DNA of 64,000 nt from Meghimatium bilineatum. Its lineage: Eukaryota > Mollusca > Gastropoda > Stylommatophora > Philomycidae. Within the stretch, counting starts at the first letter, position 1. Each line of letters starts with the position of its first letter. The position numbers and the translations under genes are program-made. Positions 41,048 through 52,879 of the stretch are shown here, one piece after another. The notes under the pieces were generated by a model. That model saw only the letters and a list, made by a program, of their open reading frames with translations, was not told where the DNA came from and searched no databases. Location: the NCBI GenBank assembly GCA_034231615.1, contig CM067317.1, positions 16,390,394 through 16,454,393 of the forward strand, written 5' to 3'.

Positions 41048-41205
41048 CTAGAAGTTATGGCAGAAACATACTAGAAGTAAAAGAATAGTTATGGCATAAA
41101 CATGCTCGAAGAAGCAGAATAGTTCTGGTAGAAACAAAATAGAATAAAAATTGTTATGGTAGAAACAGACTAGAAAGAGACGAATACTTATGGTAGAAAT
41201 AAGGT
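41048..41205. repeat. Degenerate 34-bp minisatellite
   Basis: About four units of ATAGTTATGGTAGAAACA, then TACTAGAAGA. Same consensus as the two units before the 30-bp array at 38750-38800. Confidence 0.75.
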
Positions 41206-41214
41206 ATGAACTGA

Positions 41215-41680
41215 AGTGCCGATGTAATTTTGTGTCTATTGTCTTTCCCCAGGTGGTTCGTTATCCACTCTTGCCGTGAAGCGTAAGGGTGATTGGCGCT
41301 CTAAAGCCAGATGTGTGGCCTCGGCTGTGCTATGACCGTGTTTGTACAAGATGTCCCTGATGTTTTGTATCCATCTTTTCTGTGGTCTTCCTCTGGATTT
41401 GGTTATATGCTTGTATCGGTAATTTGTCGTGATATAATCTCAAAATGTGGTCAAACAACTTTATCTGCCTTTCTATGTCATCTGTACAAGGTATTAAACC
41501 TATTCTTTCCCTGATGTCTTCATTTCAAAATCTATCGAGCCTGGTGACCCAGGCGGCTTTATTAAAGCATTTCATCTCATATGTCACTATCTTTCTGTAA
41601 TGTGAAGACGAGAGAGACCAGGTTTGGCACTGGTAACACAGTGTTGGTATGAATATAATGTAAATCATTTTCCAAAATCT
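41215..41680 (-). mobile_element. LINE-A 3' end
   Basis: The 3' end GTGTCTATTGTCTTTCCCCA and the next 100 bases align with 715-960 of the first LINE-A copy (minus strand). The coding remainder is broken: GLTTLF..Y and R..K.RW remnants. Confidence 0.7.
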
Positions 41681-42355
41681 GCCAACCAAATAATTTCTAT
41701 ATCTTTTATCTTCATAAACGAAATTAATTCAGGTGTTTTGTCCCCCAACCCGCAAATATTCAACGTAGCTAATTTGTATGTCTTCTTCATGTTATAGTTA
41801 GCTCTTGATTTCTTATTCACTGCGGTATTACTCCAGGATGCCTCAGCCTCAGCCGATGTAATTCATTGATTAAAGCGTTGACGTGGTAAAGGAAATATAT
41901 AGACATTGCTTCCGGGTATGATTTCATTTAACGCAGTTGCATTTTTACCTGCTAACCTAGTTTTACCTGCTCACCTAGTTATGAAAAGAATGTTAGGGAG
42001 AGAAAAACTGAACGAAGAAACCACCACTGAACAAGTATAATACTGTGAACATTTCTAATACATCATAGCTTTATCGTCTTTCTCTTCTCTCCCCCCCCCC
42101 CCTCAATCGTGATGTGCATATCTCAAACAGCGTCACTTATCTTGGCTCATACAATTGATCTTAGGAAATATTTGTGTCGTCAGCAAATGAAATATCCATA
42201 AAAAGGCTGCCAGCCAAAATAAGCGTGTGTTTTTTTGTGTGTGTTTCTTTTTTGCGCATGAATATTCTGGAGAAAGAATGGTCATACAACTGGTCTGGTA
42301 TATACTGAAGCACATCAAAAATGCACAACTTGTATTCCAGGAACAGAGTGTGAGA
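41681..42355. other. No gene recognised
   Basis: A C-run at 42092-42103. The minus strand has MDISFADDTNIS at about 42160-42200, an RT-like FADD box, but no supporting RT context around it. Confidence 0.35.
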
Positions 42356-42359
42356 TGTA

Positions 42360-42838
42360 AATCTCCTGGACATTGCAGAACTAAGGATACAAGCACGTAT
42401 TAACCTCCTGGACATTTCAGAACTAAGGATACAAGCACGTATTAACCACCTGAGCATTGCAGAACTAAGGATACAAGCACGTATTAACCTCCTGGACATT
42501 TCAGAACTAAGGATACAAGCACGTATTAACCACCTGAGCATTGCAGAACTAAGGATACAAGCACGTATTAACCACCTGAGCATTGCAGAACTAAGGATAC
42601 AAGCACGTATTAACCACCTGAGCATTGCAGAACTAATGATACAAGCACGCATTAACCTCCTGGACATTTCAGAACTAAGGATACAAGCACGTATTAACCT
42701 CCTGGACATTGCAGAACTAAGGATACAAGCACGTATTAACCTCCTGGACATTGCAGAACTAAGGATACAAGCACGTATTAACCTCCTGGACATTTCAGAA
42801 CTAAGGATACAAGTACGGATCAGCAACCTCGACATGGA
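42360..42838. repeat. 42-bp minisatellite, about 11 copies
   Basis: Unit CTAAGGATACAAGCACGTAT, TAACCTCCTGGACATTGCAG, AA. Two main variants mix: CTCCTGGACATT and CACCTGAGCATT. The unit is 14 codons, and one frame on each strand stays open; the plus frame repeats LLDIAELRIQARIN. Confidence 0.96.
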
Positions 42839-42839
42839 C

Positions 42840-44754
42840 AAGTATATTGAATTTGTTCTGGAGATAAACTCGAGATAGCACATAGAATTTACCCAAACAC
42901 ACCTCATGGATAAGTCAAATGGCATCACGTTAGGCAGATGATTTACGATGAGCTCTGCTTGCAATAGCCTTTCAGCACATTTAATATCAGATGTTTCATC
43001 CGCGTTGTCCTCCATATGCAGGCTTCACATACAGGCATGCCCTGTATTAACCTCCATGCAGGAGTTCCTCGGTTACCATCACCATCATAAATATAAATAT
43101 AAATATAAAACACAGGCGGAAGTGATGGAAAATATATTTAAAAAATAATAACAAACAATATGAAATTTAAAAACCAGTACTGCAATCATTGGTTAGTTTA
43201 GACTTCGTTTAATATAAAACGTTGACATCAAATTATGATGGATTATGATTTTAGTCTAATAGTTGAAACGGGATTTTGGTCTAAGCATAATAATACAGTA
43301 TGACACAATGTACTTGATCTGTTTTATTATATCAAATTGATGGTAGTTATAAAATAATTATTAAAAATAACAGTAACTATTATCATAATGTCACTGGAAT
43401 TGAAGATACGAATATTATTTGTGATTGTGTTCATTTGTGTATGTCCCCAAAAACTATAAGCAATAGAGCTCTTGTATATTTCGAGGAATGACCCGAGGTG
43501 TGGTTTCTCGAGAGCGTTGATTTCATACTCAGATGGTGTCAATCGTCTGAGTATCAATTATAAAGCCATGTGTATTGTTTATAAAATTTCCTCAACAATT
43601 TTGAAAGTAGGAGTCTAAAAAGTTTGACAGTTGTTAACAATGGGGATGGATGGGTGGGGGGGGGGGGTTTGACGAAAGTCGACGTCAACATAACTTTGTA
43701 TATGCCAAAAGAATTGTTTGCTATTGAGTTTTTTAAATCATGTACTTGTTAAAACTTTTACTGCAAAAATGTATTGGGGGGGGGGGGGGTGTGGTGGTTT
43801 TTTTGGGGGGGGGGGTGGTGGTGGAAGCCAATGTTTGTCACATAATCAAACAAGGAATTCCCGAGGAGTACATGAAATCGTGACTTTTTATTGACAAGGG
43901 GGGGGGGGGTAAAAAAACCCGTAGGGGGTAAGAAACTGACAAAGATTTGTTGATGTAGTTTATGGACAGCCCCTTAGGTGATTCATCCCACACAGAGGGA
44001 ATAAAAAAAATGTAAATTCATAGAGATCGTGCGGCGTCTAGAGGTAAGAAGTCTTACTATATAATCATAACACCTACTAGGTACTTGCTGTTGCAGGGTG
44101 GTTAGTATGGCATGCCACTATTGAGACTTTGCTGTAAGTGATGCTTAGTGGTAACTTGGCCATGCATACATAATTTTACTGAAATAAAAAAAAAAAAACT
44201 TAGTGCCCTGATGTTAAACACTAACCAGGTACACTGAATGAAACCTTCAGAATCACGATTTACAGTACAATCATCAACATTTTCTCGTATATTGACGCTA
44301 CATCTACATTTAAAATTCATTCATTTTGTTTGAAACCTCATAAACCACTAAAACATTATTAATCACTCTTTTTATCTTTTGTAGCTCTCTTTGTTCTTCA
44401 ATTAGTTCTCTCTGAATTTCACATAAATCTTTATAGTGGTTCTTGTAGACTTACACAATCTTTTATTTCACTTGACTGTGATTATCCACACTCTTATTAG
44501 TATTTCTGTGACATGTTGTGTGACCTAAGAAATTAGAGAAGCCTAACAACTGAAGCCAGCTTCAAATACTGCTTTCCTATTTATTCATTCTTTCTGACAT
44601 GACAATGTTATATTTTATATAATGATTATGCTACAAAATAACATCAGACATTAAGACGCCACTAACAATTAATACGTACAATTTATGAAACAGTTATTTG
44701 ATTGACTAAATCGAGACTAAATTGAATAAAACCAAGAGTGTTAGATAGGTTGTC
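42840..44754. other. No gene recognised; several poly-G runs
   Basis: G-runs at about 43656-43668, 43777-43788, 43806-43814 and 43901-43909, with a MITE-like right end GTTTATGGACAGCCCC at 43957-43973. An ATAAAT run lies near 43088-43110. No frame above 76 codons. Confidence 0.45.
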
Positions 44755-44930
44755 AGATACACAACACTGCCGAAGACGGGTGTGTCGAGCGATAGGCGCA
44801 AATAAAACGGCGTCACAGCGCATTTTAATTCTCTGGACTAAATACTGCTGGAAATCTAGTAGGACAATTGTCCTGCTACAAGAGAGATCTGGCGGGAGTT
44901 TGAAAATAAACGTTGAAGAAGAAGAATTGA
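44755..44930 (+). mobile_element. SINE-B
   Basis: CCGAAGACGGGTGTGTCGAG, GGCGCAAATAAAACGGCGTC, TCTGGACTAAATACTGCTGG, GGGAGTTTGAAAATAAACGT and a short (GAA)n tail. The copy at 48891-49062 matches throughout. The 3' half is related to SINE-A. Confidence 0.8.
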
Positions 44931-45244
44931 CTGATTTGAAAAAAGGAGTGCTCTAAATCAACTCCTTGAATCTAACTCCCTATTAAAAATGGTCTATAAA
45001 CTATTCGATTCAAAGATTTCAAAAATAGTCGTTCCTCTTGTGAACGTCTCTTGAATGACAGTCAACTGGTTTAGTTACCGAATAAGAAAGTTCCCGTTTC
45101 ATATATGCTAAACGTTATTGTCATTCAAATTTCCCGAAAATGTGTTAATCTCCTCTGTTATGATGTAGAGCCTTCTATAGGAACGCTTCTTAGAAGTCTT
45201 TTATTCTTTCAATTATAGAAATTCGTGCAAGTAATTTCAGCGAA

Positions 45245-45420
45245 GACCCTCTGCTCAAGTGATGGTTGACCAGTTTAACATCGACAAGGAGTTCTTATTT
45301 TTGCTAGCTGATCAGCTATTTCATTGTACCTGATTTTTAAATTGCCCTGGGATCCACTGAAGAAAAATTGTGTTTGCTTGATAGTTTAATGAAGATTTCA
45401 GGGATTTTATGACGTTTCGG
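45245..45420 (-). mobile_element. I-group LINE, RNase H remnant
   Basis: Minus strand: a weak LNYQANTIFLQWIPGQFKNQ stretch and broken ADQLAK, matching WIPSHCGIPGNEKADQLA of LINE-F. Old. Confidence 0.55.
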
Positions 45421-45609
45421 TGAAATGTGGGTTTCGAAGGACTTACAAGTTATATTTTGTATTGGTCAAGATCACTATCTTGGTTTCCTACAGGTGGGAA
45501 GATCTCTCTATCCACTTTCATTTCCACGTGTGTCGTTTAGCGTTAGGAAGTTTACTTTGCATGTATTTGGGCATTTGGTTGGCATTGGTCATGGTCAATC
45601 CGTTTCTCG

Positions 45610-45795
45610 TTAAGTTTTCTTTGATTTTCTCCATCCATTAAGTTCCTGTACTCTCTCGTGCCTTGTAGCTAGAGCTTCTGCTGTTGTATACACAAAGGGT
45701 TGGTTGCGCTAGTTATATTCTCATCATGAGGCCAAACTACCTGGTTTGCTGTCTCTCGATGTAGACGTGGCTTGTAAATGTCCTTATTTCTTTCC
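45610..45795 (-). mobile_element. LINE-A C-terminal remnant
   Basis: Minus strand: IERQQTR.FGLMMRI, then the YNSR and KARE remains and a MEKIKEN end, in LINE-A order. Lies between two I-group remnants and probably inserted into them. Confidence 0.6.
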
Positions 45796-46099
45796 TATCT
45801 TAATTTTTCTGTCAGTCTCTTCTGTGGGATGATCTCAGCAGTAAATATGTTTATTCTTTGATAGCATCACAGTCCCCCTTGAAAATTGTAGAATGAATAC
45901 CAGTAACTATTGATTTCTCGAGCTTGCTTCCATTGGACCATTCAATATGAATGCCCAACCACCATTTCCTACTGCCTCCTCCGCTGAGTTATATGTGTAT
46001 ACTCTGGTCCAAGAGATTCAGAGTAATCGTTCTGCAAGCAATGTCAATATTAATCGTTTTATGATACTTAGATGTAGATCATTGTTTGTTGTTATGTTC

Positions 46100-46500
46100 T
46101 GCATAACCTTCTATTCTTAGTAAGAGTTTTAGAGCCAATGAACATGTGGGCTGAATGGGTTATTTTTTTTTAAACAGGGACATCTGTTATCTGTAGCTTT
46201 CTTACAAGTATGCGAGCCTCATTCACAAAGCAGGTTCTGTTTAGTCGGTTTTTGAGCGGAATGTGTTTACTATGCAGGTTAGAGGGTAGCTTTGAAGATT
46301 ATCATATATAAAAGTTTCAATTAAAAGTATGGCATTTCTCTTTCATGTAGGGATTGTAAGCACACTAAAATATCTGTTGAAATTATTGCGGTAGGTCTCA
46401 TGACACCTGTTATTAATCGAAGGCCTAGATTATGTAGCTTGTCGAATTTTGAACATTGCTTATTCTTGCTGTTTTCTATGATCCACTGCCATGTGCAATA
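46100..46500 (-). mobile_element. I-group LINE, thumb/connection remnant
   Basis: Minus strand: CSKFDKLHNLGLRLITGVMR, PTAIISTDILVCLQSLHERE in nearby frames, like LDKMQNQALRIMLGAMKSTP of LINE-F. Probably the same old copy as 45245-45420. Confidence 0.55.
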
Positions 46501-46547
46501 TATTTCTAAAATAATTCCGCAAAAATAATCATGAACATTCTTAAGAG

Positions 46548-48297
46548 ACTGATACTACAACCACCTTCATTATCATGGAGATTGATACTACAACCACCTT
46601 CATTATCTTGGAGATTGATACTACAACCACCTTAATTATCATGGAGATTGATACTACAACCACCTTCATTATCATGGAGATTGATACTACAACCACCTTC
46701 ATTATCATGGAGAATGATACTACAACCACCTTCATTATCATGGAGATTGATACTACAACCACCTTCATTATCATGGAGATTGATACTACAACCAACATTA
46801 TCATGGAGATTGATACTACAACCACCTTCATTATCATGGAGATTGATACTACAACCACCTTCATTATCATGGAGATTGATACTACAACCACCTTCATTAT
46901 CATGGAGATTGATACTACAACCACCTTCATTATCATGGAGAATGATACTACAACCACCTTCATTATCATGGAGATTGATACTACAACCACCTTCATTATC
47001 ATGGAGATTGATACTACAACCACCTTCATTATCATGGAGATTGATACTACAATCAAAATTATCATGTAGACTGATACTACAACCACCTTCATTATCATGG
47101 AGATTGATACTACAACCACCTTCATTATCATGGAGATTGATACTACAATCAACATTATCATGGAGATTGATACTACAACCACCTTCATTATCATGCAGAT
47201 TGATACTACAACCACCTTCATTATCATGGAGATTGATACTACAACCACCTTCATTATCATGGAGATTGATACTACAACCACCTTCATTATCATGGAGATT
47301 GATACTACAACCACCTTCATTATCATGGAGATTGATACTACAACCACCTTCATTATCATGGAGATTGATACTACAACCACCTTCATTATCATGGAGATTG
47401 ATACTACAACCACCTTCATTATCATGGAGATTGATACTACAACCACATTAATTATCATGGAGATTGATACTACAACCACCTTCATTATTATGGAGATTGA
47501 TACTACAATCAACATTATCATGGAGATTGATACTACAACCACATTCATTATCATGGAGATGGATACTACAACCACCTTCATTATTATGGAGATTGATACT
47601 ACAATCAACATTATCATGGAGATTGATACTACAACCACATTCATTATCATGGAGATTGATACTACAACCACCTTCATTATTATGGAGATTGATACTACAA
47701 TCAACATTATCATGGAGATTGATACTACAACCACATTCATTATCATGGAGATTGATACTACAACCACATTCATTATCATGGAGATTGATACTACAACCAC
47801 CTTCATTATTATGGAGATTGATACTACAATCAACATTATCATGGAGATTGATACTACAACCACATTCATTATCATGGAGATTGATACTACAACCACATTC
47901 ATTATCATGGAGATTGATACTTCAACCACCTTCATTATCATGGAGATTGATACTACAACCACCTTCATTATCATGGAGATTGATACTACAACCACCTTCA
48001 TTATTATGGAGATTGATACTACAATCAACATTATCATGGAGATTGATACTACAACCACATTCATTATCATGGAGATTGATACTACAACCACATTCATTAT
48101 CATGGAGATTGATACTACAACCACCTTCATTATCATGGAGATTGATACTACAACCACATTCATTATCTTGGAGATTGATACTACAACCACCTTCATTATT
48201 ATGGAGATTGATACTACAACCACCTTCATTATTATGGAGATTGATACTACAACCACATTCATTATTATGGAGATTGATACTACAATAATAAATGTCC
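46548..48297. repeat. 33-bp minisatellite, about 53 copies (1.75 kb)
   Basis: Unit GATACTACAACCACCTTCAT then TATCATGGAGATT. Variants: a 30-bp form (ACAATCAACATTATC), ACCACATTC for ACCACCTTC, ATTATT for ATTATC. The 30-bp form recurs at intervals in the right half, giving a higher-order pattern. The long frames on both strands (up to 573 codons) arise because the unit is a multiple of three and lacks stops; they are not evidence of a protein. Confidence 0.98.
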
Positions 48298-48299
48298 TA

Positions 48300-48887
48300 A
48301 CTTAGATCACCGATACTGCAAATATCAACATTGCCAGCATCGAAACTAGGCAGTATGGTGTCTTGGACAAGTTTTAGTTCCGAATCCGTCTCCCACGAAA
48401 CAAAATTAGTTTCTGTTGCTAAACGTCCCTAAAAGTTGCTTTTGGTACCCCAACCAAGGCGCCCATTCCTGACTGTCTGCATAGTTTCGCCCCTGAACAT
48501 TGAAACAGTTATATTCATTACAATCACAAGTATAAAACAGTATATACCTTAATGATCCGTCGTTGACACGGTATGTCTTGGATGTTGTTTCGTAAATCGG
48601 AAATCACCATTTATGATAGGCAAACAAGGAATCGTTTTCATACATCCGGACATGGGGCATTTGAGTAAAGTTCGTCTGTCTTTAATCTGTTTTGGGAAAT
48701 CTTGTATAAGAATGGGTCGTGCATGGGCTATGCAGCTGAAGTGCGAATAGAAATAGTTCACGTGATCAGTTTAATTTTACAAATCTTTCTTTGAATTAAA
48801 TTATTCAAAAAATTAACATTTTATGAACTTTTAATTTAAAATATCATGCCTCATGCAGCGTAGTGATTGGCCATGAATATTTGATTC
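48300..48887. other. No gene recognised
   Basis: Frames under 71 codons. No similarity to other parts of the window. Confidence 0.4.
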
Positions 48888-48890
48888 CTC

Positions 48891-49062
48891 TTCTTCTTCT
48901 TCAGCGTTCATTCTCAAACTCCTGCTGGATTTCCCTTGTAGCAAGACCATGGTCCTACTAAATTTCTAGCAGAATGTAGACCAGAGAATGGAAATGAGCT
49001 GTGTCGCCGTTTTATTTGCCCCAATGTCCCGACACACCCGTCTTCGACAGAGAAGATTTGAT
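48891..49062 (-). mobile_element. SINE-B
   Basis: Minus-strand copy of 44755-44930: GAAGACGGGTGTGTCGGGAC, GGCAAATAAAACGGCGACAC, CAGCAGGAGTTTGAGAATGA, then a (GAA)n tail at 48891-48903. Confidence 0.82.
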
Positions 49063-49499
49063 TCAAAAATGAATTCTAACAAGAGAATTATCATATCTGG
49101 CCACACGGATGCTAGAAAACACGATTTCATCAGGAACATCCCAAATTGTGGTTACATGGCAGGTGCAACTATAAACTGTGAACTGGTCTGAAAAACGATG
49201 AAGATGGACCATGGTAGCTCGATAACATTCAAGACACCATGAACAATTAACAACTAAAAAACGCACTTGATTGAATCTCGAAACTAGCAGTACACTATCA
49301 TCGTGATAATTATTTGTTCTTGCAAACTCAGATTTTAATTCTGGTCTTATTTTAAATTTTGTCCATCAAGTATGTTAAAAGAGGAGGGAGAAAAGGGGGG
49401 GGGGAGGTAGTACTTACTTCAAGCGCGTCCTTTGTTCGAATTCTGTGAAAACGGCTACATCGATACAAATGAGACTACCTTGTTCGTGCCTGCATTAAC

Positions 49500-49865
49500 C
49501 ATGACTAAACAAACCCAACTCAGTTTTCATAATGCCCGCAATAACCATAGCTACAATGTCAACCGAGTCAGTTTCCATAATGTCCGTAATAACCATAGCT
49601 ACAATGTCAACCGAGTCAGTTTCCCTAATGCCCGTAATAAACATAGCTACAATGTCATTTTCATCAGTGCCTGTAATAAATATGGGCACCAAACTCAGTT
49701 CCACTAGTATCTACAATAGACATGGCTAAACCAACCCATTTCAGTCAGTTCCACTAGTGCATGCAATAATATGACTACACCGACCCAACAAAGTCAGTTC
49801 CACTAATGTCTACAATAAACATAGCAACAACGGAGTCAATTTGAAAAGCGTCTATAGTATATATG
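49500..49865. repeat. Degenerate 45-bp minisatellite
   Basis: Three or four clear units (ATAACCATAGCTACAATGTC, AACCGAGTCAGTTTCC), then degenerate units with CAGTTCCACTAGTGTCT. Isolated units recur at 50780-50820 and 51115-51205, so insertions split one array. Confidence 0.88.
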
Positions 49866-49869
49866 GCTG

Positions 49870-50705
49870 ATAATAGCCGTCCATCGTATGCGGTGTTGCC
49901 AAGTTTATAAAATGCAATACCCTGCCACATTTGCGACACGCATGGCCATTATTATGCGTCTATGCGTCTGTTGTTGTCTTTTCGGGTCGAACATTTTCTC
50001 TGAGATTTGATGCCTCTCAGAGGTGCAAGAACCTTTGCTGATGGTACAATTCTGAGTGACAGACTCACAGGATGTGATATCGCCGTTGAATGTCTATAGG
50101 GAGACTTTGAGAGTCTTTGAAGCATTTATTCTGTCCAACTGCCAGTCGTTTTTCCTTAGAAAGCTCACCGTATACCAGCTGTTTTGGGATGTGTTTGTCA
50201 GGTATACGCACATGTCCGACAAATCTCTTTTGGGCCTTCTTCAGCATTGTATGAACGCATGGGACACTGGCACTAATGAGGATTTCAGTATAAGTATCTT
50301 ACCACTTTAGTCTGAGTAGTTTACAGATACAGTACGTGTGGAAGTTATTTAACACTCTGACGTGTCAGCTGTACACTGTCCAGGCTCCAGAAGCGCATAG
50401 CAAGGTAGTGAGCACAATAACGTGATATTTAGCGGCGAGGCTAATGCCTTTCTGTTGCCACACATTGTCGTGCAGTCTACCAAATGTAACAGCTGCTTTA
50501 GATATTCTTTTGTCGACTCCTGCATCAATGCCGTTGATTCCGAAGAAAGTAGTACCAAAATAAGTGAAGCTGGTAGGAAACAATTATTATTGACCGTGAT
50601 GACTGGGTCATCGTATTGTTCACTGGGAGACGGCTGAAGCATTATCTTCGTGTTCTTGGTTGATATGCTGACAAAACATATCACACGCTGTAGAAACCTG
50701 TCCAT
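49870..50705 (-). mobile_element. LINE-B RT thumb to C-terminus
   Basis: Minus strand, changing frames: ISTKNTKIMLQPSPSEQYDD, FTYFGTTFFGINGIDAGVDK, RISKAAVTFGRLHDNVWQQK, LLCASGAWTVYS, KKAQKRFVGHVRIPDKHIPK, QLVYGELSKEKRLAVGQNK. This is the YLG-type thumb, the YG.E.W-type segment and the LINE-B GH..R..D...PK block. It interrupts the 45-bp array. Confidence 0.8.
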
Positions 50706-51002
50706 AATGTCTTACATATCTTTTTTTTAAAGTAAATAGCAGATTTATGATGGTTATAATAAATATAGTTATACTGTCGAAGTAAGTCATTCCCACTAGT
50801 GTCTGCAATAAATATCGCTACACCATCCCAAGTAATCAAGAGATAAAGATTCAGTGCATCGGAAAAAAAACCTGGGACTGGATATGGGTGGGGGAGGGAA
50901 GGCTGGCATGTATATTTCTTACTATGCAATCTCTTCCTCCTACTATCCTTATATGTGCTTTCCTACGTTTAGTATATTGTTTATTTTGTTTCGTGTTTTG
51001 GT

Positions 51003-51120
51003 CCTGATGAAGGCTTTTAGTCAAAACGTCGTCTATCACTGTGTCGCGTTATTAGTTTGTTTTATTTACTACTATTGGTAACAATTTACATATTTCGGTG
51101 TATTTTGATGAGCACAAGTA
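51003..51120 (+). mobile_element. Relative of the inverted-repeat element's right end
   Basis: CCTGATGAAGGCTTTTAGTC, AAAACGTCGTCTATC, then GTTTTATTT..TGGTAACA: the same order as 21395-21470, including the part beyond the arm. The G of the GAAA box is lost, so any hammerhead function is gone. It supports the view that the element is a dispersed family. Confidence 0.7.
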
Positions 51121-51214
51121 GTCAGTTCCACTGGTATGTGCACAATAGTCATGTCTACACCAGCCAACCAGTCAGCTCAACTAAGTTGTTCCACTAGTGT
51201 CTGCATTATACATG

Positions 51215-51415
51215 TCCTGATTGTTTATTAGGAACCAGCATCACGGCACTTGGGAAATTTCCATACACGCTCAGCTCGCCGGTCCACAACAGTCTAAAGG
51301 TGTATAAACTTAGTTATTGGCTGTACATTAATCAGATCTTTCCAGAGAGAACAACTTTCTCCGCTCTATCACATCCACTTCTATTTGTACCATTTTCTGC
51401 ATTTTATATCTTTCA
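51215..51415. repeat. Unnamed dispersed repeat, copy 2
   Basis: Aligns with 3575-3775: TTAGGAACCAG, AAAGGTGTATAAACT and CAGAGAGAACAACTTTCTCC in the same order. Confidence 0.55.
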
Positions 51416-51910
51416 TCCTTTGTCCTCCATTTTATCCTCTTAATCACTTTGCAGTGCAGTCTGTGTTCCATTTTGTTGTTGTATGGTAACAAGCCATGGT
51501 TCCATTGTTTATGTTAGTATATAATACATTCATATTTTTCTAATAATACCTTTCTTAACCATCCACTATCCATCTCCCTTTACATTTATCATGCACAGCA
51601 ACAAACATGTCTGTTGCTCTCCCTTGCGTATATCTCTTTATTAATTCAGTAGCTCATGTATTCGTCATTCATTTATTGATTGCATCTGTTCTTGTATCTA
51701 CCCTAGCTATCAGTTCCACTTCTGTTTATTTTGACTGTGTCAGCTGATTTAAAGCAGTGGTTAGTGCACTTATTTTGTAGTTCCGTTGATCATAATTGAT
51801 TCACAGTAGAGAAGGGATTCTCTCGACAACGAATGGTTGCATCGTCGACCAAACTTCAGTAAATGTGTACTAAAATAAATTTGGAAAAGCACAGGTGTCA
51901 GACTCCACAC
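51416..51910. other. No gene recognised
   Basis: A possible tRNA-like A box (AGTGGTTAGTGC, 51764-51775) has no clear B box. Otherwise unassigned. Confidence 0.35.
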
Positions 51911-51914
51911 TAAC

Positions 51915-52560
51915 CATATCACTCAGTATTCTTTGATGATAGAAACTAACCCTAGCACTCATATTATTCTGTGATGATAGAAACTAACCCTAGCACTCAT
52001 ATTATTCTGTGATGATAGAAACTAACCCTAGCACTCATATTATTCTGTGATGACAGAAACTAACCAAATCACTCAAAATCTTTGATGGCAGATACTAACC
52101 CCATCATCCATAATGATTCCTTGATGACACAAACTAAACACATCACCCAGTCATTCGTTGATGACAGAAACTAATAGCATCAGCAATAGTGTTTCCTTGA
52201 TGACAGGAGCTAACACCATCAGCAATAGTGTTTCCTTGATGACAGGAGCTAACACCATCAGCAATAGTGTTTCCTTGATGACAAGCTAACACCGTCATCA
52301 ATAGTGTTTCCTTGATGACAAGCTAACACCGTCATCAATAGTGTTTCCTTGATGACAGGAGATAACACCATCAGCAATAGTGTTTCCTTGATGACAAGCT
52401 AACACCGTCATCAATAGTGTTTCCTTGATGACAAGCTAACACCGTCATCAATAGTGTTTCCTTGATAACAGAAAAACGCCATCATCAATAGGACCTAATG
52501 TTTCCTTGATGACAGGAGCTAACACGATCAGCAATAGTGTTTACTTGATGACCTCTAAAG
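51915..52560. repeat. Two adjoining minisatellites sharing a TGATGACAG core
   Basis: First, about four units of 38 bases (CACTCATATTATTCTGTGAT, GATAGAAACTAACCCTAG). Then about ten units of 34-39 bases (CAGCAATAGTGTTTCCTTGA, TGACAGGAGCTAACACCAT), in two length forms. The shared TTGATGACAG...CTAAC core suggests a common origin. A further 57-base duplication (TATGTCACATTCACAAACAT) follows at 52575-52690. Confidence 0.93.
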
Positions 52561-52879
52561 GGTACAATCTTCGACAAAACCTATGTCACATTCACAAACA
52601 TGTCTTTGATACAACCTTACCTTCAACATAAACTATGTCACATTCACAAACATGTATTTGATATAACTTTACCTTCGACAAAAACTATGTCCGCATGGAA
52701 ATTCTATCGGATCTATGGCTATTCTCATGCAACCAGGACACCATTTTTTTAGTAAGTTGGGAAGCTTTACTTCCTCAGTCTAAGTTAGAAATATATAAAG
52801 AAGACAGAAGCTACGAGTATATAATATGATCAATACACATAAATGTATATTTACAAACATACATACACACACATATATA

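Noticed and set aside
42160-42200. FADD box on the minus strand (ISFADDTNIS)
   Set aside because: Resembles an RT active site, but flanking sequence shows no palm or thumb motifs in any frame, so I did not call a LINE here.
46541-48305. Reading frames of 573, 402, 274 and 267 codons
   Set aside because: They lie wholly in the 33-base array and exist on both strands because the unit is a stop-free multiple of three. Periodic artefacts without supporting signals.
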